Positions 29,812-37,849 of a stretch of DNA of 64,000 nucleotides are shown here, piece after piece. The position numbers were made by a program, and so were the translations under genes. Location: contig CP051152.1 of assembly GCA_003970805.2 (NCBI GenBank), forward strand, positions 1 through 64,000. Direction: 5' to 3'. The notes under the pieces were generated by a model that ran no database searches, was not told the origin of the DNA, and saw only the letters and a list, made by a program, of their open reading frames with translations. The number at the start of each line of letters is the position of its first letter. Position 1 is the stretch's first letter. This stretch comes from Undibacterium piscinae. GTDB taxonomy: Bacteria > Pseudomonadota > Gammaproteobacteria > Burkholderiales > Burkholderiaceae_D.

Positions 29812-30297
29812 TCAGTCGATCTTGCGGGTGTAGAAACGCGTTTCTTGCGGGATGCGCGGGAACGCCGCTGGCAATGACTCCAGCGTGACTTGGCTAAAAC
29901 CGGTTTTTTCATAGTAGCGACAGGCCGCGGCGAATTTTTCTGTGGTCGCCAGGTACAGGGTGTGTATCTGCGCGGCATGCGCCGCCGTCAATAAACGCGC
30001 CATCAATAGCGTCGCGATACCATGCTGAGCACCGCGGTAGCTGGCCTTGACATACAGTTTGCGCAGCGCGCCTTGCTGTTGGCCTATGCAGCGTAAGCCT
30101 AGCGTGCCGACCACTTCATCACCGCATAGCGCCACCCAAAAATCGCCACCGGCGCTGCGGTAATAGTGTGCAATATCTGCCAGATCGGGCAGATCCGCTA
30201 AGCTGCTAGCCAGCCCAAATTCTTGCCGCTGTATCTGCAGTATCAGCGCGATCAGGGCGTCTTTGTGGGTGTGGCTGGCGGGCTCTATGCTGATCAT
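29812..30297 (-). CDS. GNAT family N-acetyltransferase
   Basis: This 161-residue single-domain acetyltransferase has the acetyl-CoA-binding motif A LRKLYVKASYRGAQHGIATL (Q/R-x-x-G-x-G/A-like loop) and a C-terminal motif B with LYLATTEKFAAACRYYEKTG and F. The substrate cannot be inferred; this branch contains small-molecule acetyltransferases. It is isolated, with 180 bp gaps on both sides. Confidence 0.85.
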   Translation of the reverse strand: MISIEPASHTHKDALIALILQIQRQEFGLASSLADLPDLADIAHYYRSAGGDFWVALCGDEVVGTLGLRCIGQQQGALRKLYVKASYRGAQHGIATLLMARLLTAAHAAQIHTLYLATTEKFAAACRYYEKTGFSQVTLESLPAAFPRIPQETRFYTRKID

Positions 30298-30481
30298 GTT
30301 TACTTTTTGTGCCTCTAGAATTTCTGCTGAAAAAAAGGATACTGGGCAGGGGTATCAGTGATTTTAGAGCATTCGCGCATATACAATATGTGCGAAATCG
30401 CTATGAAAACCGATACTCCCTCTATTTGTCAAAAAATTTGGGTTGGTATGGGGCCCAAAGCCCAGCCGCTTGCTGCCAGCT

Positions 30482-30964
30482 TCAATAATTGAACAGCGCC
30501 AACAGGGGCGTCGTGAACAGTAGAAACAGCGCGATATTGAGCACGACTGTGATCCAAAATACGATGCGAAATGCCAGCTTACTCGATTTATGCCGCAGCC
30601 ACTGTTGCGCCAGCAGCGCGCCCGGCCAGCCACCCGACAAAGCCAGCAAGTGCAAAGTGTTTTCTGGGGTGCGCCAGCGTCCAGCTTTAGCCGCGGCTTT
30701 GTCGATCGCATAGACCACCAAGCAGAGCAGACTGAGCAGCAGATAACTGAGTGCCCACCAATGTGGCATTGGCCAGCGCAGATCGATCAATAAATACAGC
30801 AAGATAAAGAGTGGAATCACGCTAAGCGCAAGCCAACTCGATTGCCCTTTTGACTGGCCGCGTGCGGCCGGTTTTGAGCTGGCTTTCGGGGTATTTTTAG
30901 TGCGGCTGTTGGTCATGGGTTTAGCTACGGGATTGGCCATGGATTTAGCCAAGGGCTTAAGCAC
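30482..30964 (-). CDS. DUF1294 membrane protein
   Basis: The predicted product has a basic, low-complexity N-terminus and three or four hydrophobic segments. The DUF1294 signature is YAIDKAAAKAGRWRTPENTL followed by LHLLALSGGWPGALLAQQWL, then RHKSSKLAFRIVFW. In many proteobacteria this domain follows a cold-shock domain, which is absent here. The start is uncertain: GTG at 30964 overlaps the preceding fragment's stop, and ATG codons lie 9 and 17 codons inside. The first 20 residues are made by two imperfect 24-bp repeats (about 30914-30962). Function unknown. Confidence 0.75.
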   Translation of the reverse strand: MLKPLAKSMANPVAKPMTNSRTKNTPKASSKPAARGQSKGQSSWLALSVIPLFILLYLLIDLRWPMPHWWALSYLLLSLLCLVVYAIDKAAAKAGRWRTPENTLHLLALSGGWPGALLAQQWLRHKSSKLAFRIVFWITVVLNIALFLLFTTPLLALFNY

Positions 30965-31204
30965 GCACGGCTTCTATTTTTCCAAGTAACCATTGCAAGC
31001 CGGCCAGATGTTGTTGATCGTGGCTGCACAAATAATGCACCAGACTGCGCATGCTGAGCGGCCCATAGCCTTCAAACTGCGCCTTGCGCTTAAATTGTTC
31101 TTCAGTGACGCTGCGCAGTAAGCGCATGGTTTGCGCCCGCGCCGTGCAAAATGAGGCAAATACCTCAGCCGCATCTTGCTTTGCATAGGCGCGACTGATG
31201 GCGA
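30957..31204 (-). pseudogene. DinB-family protein, C-terminal fragment
   Basis: The reverse strand reads TEPLAISRAYAKQDAAEVFA, TARAQTMRLLRSVTEEQFKR and GPLSMRSLVHYLCSHDQQHL, ending AGLQWLLGKIEAVRA. The H-x3-HxxxL-like pattern (HYLCSHDQQHLAGL) is the DinB/DUF664 four-helix metal-site signature. Upstream there is an in-frame TAG at about 31205, and no start codon near the fold's first half, so only the last third of the gene remains. The break is adjacent to the altered tail of the kinase gene. Confidence 0.6.
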
Positions 31205-31245
31205 GTGGTTCAGTCTATCGAGAGCAAAAGCGGATTCATTAGCGA

Positions 31246-32982
31246 CTAAAGCGCAGCTGATAGCCCTCGATCTCTATGTCCCGGATATGGCCGCTGTATC
31301 GCGCGCGCCAAGATGGTGGCGGGGTCGCTGTTGACTAGCGGGGTAGCGCCGGGGGCGGGCAAAGGGCGGGCAGCGCCGCGCTCTAAGGCCAGTAAAAATT
31401 CCTCTGCGGTTAGAATTCGCCAAACCAGCGCTCTTGCGGTTCGCGCGCGACGGCCTTGAGCCTTGAGTAAAACATTTTCCAGCCAGACCGGCAGGTCAGG
31501 CCGGTAGCGGCCGGGCACTATCGGATCAGCAAATTTCGGACGTTGAAACGGTTCTATCTCGCCATACGGATAATGCCGCGTCAGCAGGTAATACAGGGTG
31601 ACACCGGTGGCGTAAATATCGGTCTGGCGTGATGCGCTGTCTCCCTGATATTGTTCCGGTGCCAGAAACGAGGGTGTGCCGGCCATGGTAAAGCTGGCCG
31701 CCAGGCTCTTGTCTTCCGAGTCCAGGCCCGATTGCGCGACCCCCAGATCGAGGATGCGGATTTCGTCATCGTCCCCCAGATGCACATTGGCGGGTTTGAT
31801 GTCTCGGTGCAGGATGCTGCGTCTATGCAATGCACCGACGGCGCGTACCAGCTTGCTGCCATAACTGATGACATCGGGCACCGTAAAATGCTGGCCGGCC
31901 GCGAGCCTGGTTTGCAGTGATTCGCCGGGATGCCAGGTCGACAGGTAATACAGGAAATTTCTCTGATCCGGATTGATTACCTGCGGAAAAAAACGCGCTA
32001 CCACACGCTTGGCGAGCCAGGCTTCGTGCGCGAAAGCCGAGCGTTCATGCGCATCGTTGGCGCGATCCGGATGCAGGGTTTTTAACACCAGCTTGCGATG
32101 ATGGGCGGTATCGTTGACCAGGTACAGCAAGGTGGTCATCGAGGTATGCAGGATTTCCTCGACCAGATAGCCGTCTATGTTCTGGCCAGGTTTCAGGCGT
32201 GGCGGTGCCGGCAGGCTGCGCAGTTCGGATAAGGCATCGCGCAAGTCACCCTCAGGCAAGGTATTGACCTGCAAGATCATGGCGCTGGAATTGTCTTGCG
32301 AACCAGCCTCCAGTGCCGCGGCACACAAGGCGCTACTGGCCTGTTCCGGTGTCAGGATGGATAGGCTCACCTGCTTGAGGAAATAGGTGATGTCGTATTC
32401 GGTCAGCGCCGACCAGACGCCGTCGCTGGCGAGTAAAAACACGTCATTCTGGCGTAACTCACCCATGCCGTGATCGACCGCCAACCGGGTATCGAGACCT
32501 ATCGCACGCGTCAGTACATGCTGCATTTCCGGCCGGTCCCAGACATGGTCTTGGGTCAGTTTTTGCAACTTACCGAGGCCATCGTCACGCAGCAGATAGC
32601 AACGGGTATCCCCCACATGGGCGGTGTAATACATGCGGCCGCGCAGCACCAGTGCGGTCAGGGTGCTGGCCATGCCGGCCAATTCCCTGCGCACGCTGCC
32701 CTGCTGTTGCACCCAGCCGTTGATGGCGAGTAAAACCTTTTCCAGTGAAGTAGTGATTTCCCAGGTATCGGGAGTGGCGTAGTAATCGCTCAGCAAACCG
32801 CGCACCGCATATTCGGAAGCCTCGCGCCCGCCCTCGTTACCGGAGACGCCATCGGCAATCGCCGCAATCAAGCCCTTACTCGAGAGATCGGGCTCGTTCG
32901 GCGTGACCATGCCGACAAAGTCTTCATTGCGCGGCCGCACGCCCGCGAGCGAGTGGTAACCAGTGGTGACGATGAGTGGCAT
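31246..32982 (-). CDS. Fused PP2C-type phosphatase and Ser/Thr protein kinase (nitrate locus)
   Basis: Residues 1-245 are a PP2C phosphatase: RPRNEDF, AIADGVSGNEGGREAS, HVGDTRCYLL, LASDGVWSAL and SQDNSSAMIL give the metal-binding aspartates. Residues about 265-520 are a Hanks-type kinase: KLVLKTLHP (ATP lysine), LHRDIKPANVHL (catalytic loop), ILDLGVA (DFG variant DLG) and FLAPEQYQGD (APE). The kinase C-terminal lobe carries a 7-bp tandem duplication (CTCAAGG) near 31460 and a compensating change near 31425, so about 15 residues (GRRARTARALVWR) are read out of frame; the expected reading is VARDPxER-like. The final 20 residues also differ from the usual membrane tail. The same fusion is found next to nirBD and nasA in other betaproteobacteria; its target is not established. 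Confidence 0.88.
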   Translation of the reverse strand: MPLIVTTGYHSLAGVRPRNEDFVGMVTPNEPDLSSKGLIAAIADGVSGNEGGREASEYAVRGLLSDYYATPDTWEITTSLEKVLLAINGWVQQQGSVRRELAGMASTLTALVLRGRMYYTAHVGDTRCYLLRDDGLGKLQKLTQDHVWDRPEMQHVLTRAIGLDTRLAVDHGMGELRQNDVFLLASDGVWSALTEYDITYFLKQVSLSILTPEQASSALCAAALEAGSQDNSSAMILQVNTLPEGDLRDALSELRSLPAPPRLKPGQNIDGYLVEEILHTSMTTLLYLVNDTAHHRKLVLKTLHPDRANDAHERSAFAHEAWLAKRVVARFFPQVINPDQRNFLYYLSTWHPGESLQTRLAAGQHFTVPDVISYGSKLVRAVGALHRRSILHRDIKPANVHLGDDDEIRILDLGVAQSGLDSEDKSLAASFTMAGTPSFLAPEQYQGDSASRQTDIYATGVTLYYLLTRHYPYGEIEPFQRPKFADPIVPGRYRPDLPVWLENVLLKAQGRRARTARALVWRILTAEEFLLALERGAARPLPAPGATPLVNSDPATILARAIQRPYPGHRDRGLSAAL

Positions 32983-33130
32983 AGGCAGGTAATCTTATTT
33001 GTCAAAACACAATTTGCCGCAGAGGCCCAGAGAGCCCGGAGATTTGTTCAGTACTTCTCCGGGCTGCTCTCTGCGCAGTTTTCTGCACATCGGCGGTGAT
33101 GGCCTTATCGGAGACGGCCATATTTCAGAT

Positions 33131-34345
33131 TTAAATCTTCGCGGTAGTCATGGCGGCAGAGCCCCATGTAGTACGCCAGCGTTTCTTGACCAATGATAAA
33201 CCGATTAAGGCGATCACCGCCAGACTGGCGAAGATCGTCAGGCCAAGCTGGTAGCTGCCGGTGATCTGGTGCGAGTAACCTAGGCTGGAGGCCAGGTAAA
33301 AACCACCGATGCCGCCGGCCATGCCGACCAGGCCGGTCATTACGCCCATCTCTTTGCGGAAGCGTTGCGGCACCAATTGGAATACCGCACCGTTGCCAGT
33401 ACCCAAAGCCAGCATCGCGCCGACAAATACGATCACTGCGCCAGTGGCCGATTGCAAACCGGTAGCTGCGACAAACAGGAAACAGGCGGCGATCACATAC
33501 ATTACCGATAAAGTCTTGATGCCGCCGATACGGTCAGCGATACGGCCACCCATAGGCCTGACCATGGAGCCGGCAAATACGCAGGCGGCAGTGAAGTAAC
33601 CGGCAGTCACAGGCGACAGGCCATATTGGGTATTGAAGTAAATCGTCAGCGATGAGGCTAAGCCCGAGAAACCGCCAAAGGTGACGCTATAGAAAAACAT
33701 GAACCACCAGGCGTCTTTATCCTTCAGCACCGCCAGATATTCACCGAGCGACTTGGTCGGAACCTCGCCCGGCGCATCCTTGGCAAACACCATGTAGACC
33801 ACCAGGGCGATCAGCAAGGGAATGATGGCCAGGCCAAACACGTTCTGCCAGCCGAAGGCGATTGCCAGTGCCGGAGCGAACAGGGCGGCGAATGCGGTGC
33901 CCGAATTGCCGGCGCCGGCAATCCCCAGTGCCGTACCTTGATGCTCAGGCGGATACCAGCGAGATGCCAGCGGCAAGGCTACCGCAAAGGCGGCACCGGC
34001 GACACCGAGGATGATGCCGAGAAACAGCAATTGCTCATAGCTGTGCAGATTGCCCAGCCAGGCCCAGCTCAAACCGGCAATCACTACCAGTTGACCTATC
34101 AAACCGGCTTTCTTGGGTTTCAGGTGATCGACCAGCATCCCCATGACGATACGTAGCAATGCACCGGCAAGTAGCGGAGTGGCTACCATCAAGCCCTTTT
34201 GTGATGCGCTTAAGCCAAGGTCCTTGGCGATCTGTATGCCGAGAGGCCCCAATAAGACCCAGACCATAAAACTCAGGTCAAAGTAGAAGAAGGCGGCGAG
34301 TAAAGTCGGGGTGTGCCCGGCTTTCCAGAAAGTGGTTTTTTGCAT
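33131..34345 (-). CDS. NarK/NasA-family nitrate/nitrite transporter
   Basis: This 404-residue MFS protein has 12 hydrophobic segments. Family marks are FFYFDLSFMVWVLLGPLG in TM1, LVDHLKPKKAG between TM2 and TM3, the nitrate signature ALGIAGAGNSGTAFAALFAP in TM5, and GMAGGIGGFYLASSLGY in TM11. It imports nitrate into the cytoplasm for assimilation. Its start (34345) has GGAG 7 bases before it and a sigma-54 promoter about 40 bp upstream. It is divergent from nirB and lies upstream of the PP2C/kinase gene on the same strand. Confidence 0.92.
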   Translation of the reverse strand: MQKTTFWKAGHTPTLLAAFFYFDLSFMVWVLLGPLGIQIAKDLGLSASQKGLMVATPLLAGALLRIVMGMLVDHLKPKKAGLIGQLVVIAGLSWAWLGNLHSYEQLLFLGIILGVAGAAFAVALPLASRWYPPEHQGTALGIAGAGNSGTAFAALFAPALAIAFGWQNVFGLAIIPLLIALVVYMVFAKDAPGEVPTKSLGEYLAVLKDKDAWWFMFFYSVTFGGFSGLASSLTIYFNTQYGLSPVTAGYFTAACVFAGSMVRPMGGRIADRIGGIKTLSVMYVIAACFLFVAATGLQSATGAVIVFVGAMLALGTGNGAVFQLVPQRFRKEMGVMTGLVGMAGGIGGFYLASSLGYSHQITGSYQLGLTIFASLAVIALIGLSLVKKRWRTTWGSAAMTTAKI

Positions 34346-34386
34346 GATCGCTCCAGTGGTGGAAATTGGTGAATGAGCTTGCTATT

Positions 34387-34401
34387 GCAAGTGCCGTGCC
34401 A
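34387..34401 (-). promoter_or_regulatory. Sigma-54 promoter of the nitrate transporter gene
   Basis: On the reverse strand the sequence TGGCACGGCACTTGCA has GG at 34400-34399 and GC at 34388-34387 with exactly 10 bases between, matching the -24/-12 consensus TGGCAC-N5-TTGC almost perfectly. Transcription would start about 34375, 30 bp before the start codon. Confidence 0.82.
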
Positions 34402-34481
34402 TCTGCTTTGCAGTGCTTTTGTCTGGTTTTTATCGGTAATGGCGCAAAAAAACGGGTTAAAAACGCGCTCGATTTGTGCGA

Positions 34482-34499
34482 TGCACCAAGTTGGTAGCA
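34482..34499. promoter_or_regulatory. NtrC-type binding site
   Basis: TGCACC-AAGTT-GGTAGCA matches the NtrC palindrome TGCACC-N5-GGTGCA with one inserted/changed base on the right arm. A second partial site (TGCACC, 34577-34582) lies 95 bp to the right. The position between two divergent sigma-54 promoters, about 85 bp and 220 bp from their start points, is typical for an activator site. Confidence 0.65.
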
Positions 34500-34713
34500 G
34501 TAATGCCACTTTTGAGTGCGATGCCTTGATCTTGTGCTTGGCATGGTGTTTTTCTGGTGCTGATCGCCGGCTTTAGTGCACCAAATTATGTTTTGAAAAA
34601 TCTTGAAATAAATCAGGTAAAACGCCGGAAAGCCTTTAAGCATGCGCCTTTTCAGTGCTGGCATGGATGCGGGAAGCGATCATTTATGAGCGTGTAAATC
34701 CGACTTTGCTTAG

Positions 34714-34732
34714 GCTGGCATTGCTTTTGCTT
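34714..34732 (+). promoter_or_regulatory. Sigma-54 promoter of nirB
   Basis: GCTGGCATTGCTTTTGCTT has GG at 34717-34718 and GC at 34729-34730, exactly 10 bases apart, matching TGGCA-N6-TTGCT. The predicted start is about 34742, 23 bp before the nirB ATG, with AAAGGAG in between. Confidence 0.85.
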
Positions 34733-34764
34733 ATAAGCCATGGAGATTAGCAAAGGAGCAGACC

Positions 34765-37197
34765 ATGAAAAAATTGAAGCTAGTGATGGTAGGGAACGGT
34801 ATGGCAGGTGTGCGTACCCTGGAAGAGTTATTGAAGATCGCCCCCGATCTGTATGACATTACCGTATTTGGTGCCGAGCCTTACGCCAATTACAACCGCA
34901 TTTTGCTCTCGCCGGTACTGGCCGGTGAGCAGACGATTAAAGACATCATGCTTAATGATGTTGATTGGTACGAAGAAAATAACATCACCCTGCATCTGGG
35001 TAAAACCATCGTCAGGATCGACCGCGTCAAGCGCGTGGTGATCGCCGCTGATGGTACTGAAGCTGAATATGATCGTTTGCTGATCGCTACCGGTTCAACC
35101 CCGTTTATCTTGCCGGTGCCAGGCAAGGATGCCAAAGGCGTCATCGCTTACCGCGACATCTATGACACCAATACCATGATAGAAGCGGCCGAGAAACACA
35201 GCCATGCGGTGGTGATCGGTGGCGGCCTGCTGGGGTTGGAAGCGGCCAATGGCCTGATGATGCGTGGCATGAATGTCTCGGTAGTGCATTTACCCGGTTG
35301 GTTGATGGAGCGCCAGCTCGATCCTATGGCGGCGCGCATGCTGCAAAAATCGCTGGAAGACCGTGGCCTGAACTTCCTGCTGGAAAAAAACACCGAAGCC
35401 ATCCTCAGTGATGACAATGGTCACGTCAAGGGCATACGTTTCACCGACGGCCTGGAAATTCCGGCGCAACTGATCGTCATGGCCGTCGGGATACGTCCTA
35501 ACACTGCACTAGCCGAATCGGCCGGTCTGCATTGCAATCGCGGTATTGTCGTCAATGACACCATGCAGACCTACGATCCCAAGATTTATTCGGTCGGTGA
35601 GTGCGTCAACCATCGCGGTACCGTGTATGGCCTGGTTGCCCCTTTGTTTGAAATGGCCAAGGTTTGCGCGAATCATCTGGGTAATTTCGGTATCGGCCGC
35701 TATCAGGGATCGGTCACCTCGACCAAGCTTAAGGTGACCGGTATCGACCTGTTCTCCGCCGGCGAATTCATGGGAGGCAAGGACACCGAGGAAATCATCT
35801 TGTCTGACCCTATAGGCGGTGTCTACAAGAAGCTGGTGGTCAAGGATGATAAGTTGATCGGTGCCTGCCTGTATGGCGACACCTCGGACGGTAGCTGGTA
35901 TTTCAAGCTGCTGCGCGAAGGCAAGAATATTTCGGAAATCCGCGATTCCCTGATGTTTGGCGAATCGAGCACCGGTGACGTCGGCCATGAAGGTTTCACC
36001 AAGGCTGCTGCCATGCCCGATAGCGCCGAAGTCTGCGGCTGCAATGGCGTTTGCAAGGGCACCATCGTCAATAGCATTAAGGAAAAAGGCTTGCTGACGC
36101 TCGATGAGGTGCGCAAGCATACCAAGGCATCGGCCTCTTGCGGTTCGTGTACCGGTCTGGTTGAACAGATCCTGATGTTTACGGTCGGTAGCGATTACAG
36201 TGACAGCGCCAAAGTCAAGGCCATGTGCAGTTGTACCGATCACACGCATCAGCAAGTGCGCGATGCGATCAAGGCGCAAAAACTGCTGAGCGTAGCGCAA
36301 ACCCAGAAATTCATGGATTGGCGCACCCCTGACGGTTGCTCTAGCTGCCGTCCGGCGATCAATTACTATCTGATTTCGACCTGGCCGCGCGAAGCCAAGG
36401 ACGATCCGCAATCGCGCTTCATTAACGAGCGTTCGCACGCGAATATCCAGAAGGACGGTACCTACTCGGTGATTCCGCGTATGTGGGGCGGCGAAACCAA
36501 TGCGTCCGAATTGCGCCGCATCGCTGACGTGGTGGATAAATTCAAGATTCCTACCGTTAAGGTCACCGGTGGTCAGCGTATCGATTTGCTCGGTGTGAAG
36601 AAGGAAGATTTACGCGAAGTCTGGGCGGATCTGGGCATGCCTTCAGGGCTGGCTTACGCCAAGGGTTTGCGTACCGTGAAAACCTGCGTAGGCAGCGAAT
36701 GGTGTCGCATGGGGACGCAAAATTCCACCCTGATGGGCCAGCAATTAGAGCGCGAACTGGCACGCATGTATGCGCCGCACAAGGTCAAATTGGCGGTCTC
36801 CGGTTGTCCGCGTAACTGTGCCGAGGCAGGGATCAAGGACGTAGGCGTGATCGGCGTTGATTCTGGCTGGGAAGTGTATGTCGGCGGTAACGGCGGCATC
36901 AAGACTGAAGTGGCGCAATTCTTCGTCAAGCTGAAAACCCATGAGGAAGTCATGGAATACACGGGTGCTTTCCTGCAACTGTATCGCGAAGAGGGCTGGT
37001 ATCTGGAGCGTACCGTGCACTACCTGGAGCGCGTAGGTCTGGATCACGTCAAACGCATCGTACTCGATGACACAGAGCGGCGCAAAGAGCTGTACGCCAA
37101 CCTGTTGTTTGCGCTGGAAGGTGAGTCCGATCCTTGGCATGAGCCGGAGAAGGCACAGGTTGATACGCGTCAGTTTGAGATGCTCAGCGTCTCTTAG
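34765..37197 (+). CDS. nirB: Assimilatory nitrite reductase (NADH) large subunit
   Basis: NirB reduces nitrite to ammonium with electrons from NADH using FAD, Fe-S and siroheme. In order: FAD/NAD domain (LVMVGNGMAGVRTLEEL, VVIGGGLLGLEAANGLMMRG), a BFD-like [2Fe-2S] domain (VCGCNGVCKGTI, SASCGSCTGLVEQI), and a second cysteine-rich stretch (CSCTDHTHQQVR, GCSSCRPAINYYL). The nitrite/sulfite reductase domain has the siroheme/4Fe-4S ligands TCVGSEWCRMG and SGCPRNCAEAG. At 810 residues, it is full length. The start has AAAGGAG 8 bases upstream. It is followed by nirD after 66 bp. Confidence 0.97.
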   Translation: MKKLKLVMVGNGMAGVRTLEELLKIAPDLYDITVFGAEPYANYNRILLSPVLAGEQTIKDIMLNDVDWYEENNITLHLGKTIVRIDRVKRVVIAADGTEAEYDRLLIATGSTPFILPVPGKDAKGVIAYRDIYDTNTMIEAAEKHSHAVVIGGGLLGLEAANGLMMRGMNVSVVHLPGWLMERQLDPMAARMLQKSLEDRGLNFLLEKNTEAILSDDNGHVKGIRFTDGLEIPAQLIVMAVGIRPNTALAESAGLHCNRGIVVNDTMQTYDPKIYSVGECVNHRGTVYGLVAPLFEMAKVCANHLGNFGIGRYQGSVTSTKLKVTGIDLFSAGEFMGGKDTEEIILSDPIGGVYKKLVVKDDKLIGACLYGDTSDGSWYFKLLREGKNISEIRDSLMFGESSTGDVGHEGFTKAAAMPDSAEVCGCNGVCKGTIVNSIKEKGLLTLDEVRKHTKASASCGSCTGLVEQILMFTVGSDYSDSAKVKAMCSCTDHTHQQVRDAIKAQKLLSVAQTQKFMDWRTPDGCSSCRPAINYYLISTWPREAKDDPQSRFINERSHANIQKDGTYSVIPRMWGGETNASELRRIADVVDKFKIPTVKVTGGQRIDLLGVKKEDLREVWADLGMPSGLAYAKGLRTVKTCVGSEWCRMGTQNSTLMGQQLERELARMYAPHKVKLAVSGCPRNCAEAGIKDVGVIGVDSGWEVYVGGNGGIKTEVAQFFVKLKTHEEVMEYTGAFLQLYREEGWYLERTVHYLERVGLDHVKRIVLDDTERRKELYANLLFALEGESDPWHEPEKAQVDTRQFEMLSVS

Positions 37198-37263
37198 GCT
37201 AAACATACAATTTAGTAGGGAGCGCCATGCGCACCCTACGAAAAATACATTAAGGAAAATGCC

Positions 37264-37608
37264 ATGTCCCAAGAATGGAAAGTTATCTGTAAGGTAGACG
37301 AGATCCCGGTACTCGGTGCACGCGTGGTCGTGCGTAGTGCCAAGCCCGATGTGGCGATCTTCAGAAATAGCGAAAACAAGGTGTTCGCCTTGCTCGATAA
37401 GTGCCCGCACAAAGGCGGCCCTTTATCTCAGGGTATCGTATTCGGCGAAAAAGTCGCGTGTCCGCTGCATAACTGGAATATCGAATTGCCTACCGGTTGC
37501 GCAGTGTCGCCTGATGAAGGCTGCACCCAGAAATTTAGCCTCAGGATAGAGCAGGATCTGGTGTATCTGGATGCGAATGAACTGCGTACGCTGGCGCTGG
37601 ATGCCTAG
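37264..37608 (+). CDS. nirD: Nitrite reductase small subunit
   Basis: The 114-residue protein is a Rieske-fold partner of NirB. CPHKGGPLSQG and CPLHNWNIEL give the Cys-His pairs for a [2Fe-2S] cluster; this fits the Rieske-cluster-containing form of NirD found in many bacteria. The ribosome site AAGGA is 8 bases upstream of the start. It lies 66 bp after nirB and upstream of nasA. Confidence 0.95.
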   Translation: MSQEWKVICKVDEIPVLGARVVVRSAKPDVAIFRNSENKVFALLDKCPHKGGPLSQGIVFGEKVACPLHNWNIELPTGCAVSPDEGCTQKFSLRIEQDLVYLDANELRTLALDA

Positions 37609-37638
37609 TACGAATCTGAAAAAACAGTAGAAAACAAG

Positions 37639-37718
37639 ATACTCCCCATAAATTTAAATCAAATAAGCCAATCGCGCTTGTATGGATTGCATCTCTAAAA
37701 AATACCTATGGGGAGTAT
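37639..37718. repeat. 80-bp element bounded by ATACTCCCCATA inverted repeats
   Basis: ATACTCCCCATA (37639-37650) and its exact inverse TATGGGGAGTAT (37707-37718) flank 56 bp of AT-rich sequence in the nirD-nasA gap. A similar element of almost the same length (79 bp) lies at 56257-56335, with a shared right end: CTAAAnAATAC, four variable bases, then GGGGnGTAT. It could be a mobile miniature element, a structured RNA or a pair of operators. Confidence 0.5.
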
Positions 37719-37849
37719 TGGGATTTGCGTAAAGCGATCCGGGTGCCGCACTAGTCGCACGAATCGCCCGGTCGTACAGTTAAATTTCGGTGCAATGCCT
37801 GGCCGGAACAATTTTGCGTCAGTCCTAAGTATAAATAAAAGGCTAGAAA

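Noticed and set aside
35509..36438. 309-residue reverse frame inside nirB
   Set aside because: The nirB frame has clear cofactor motifs across the whole length; the antisense frame shows only a long chance opening in GC-rich DNA.
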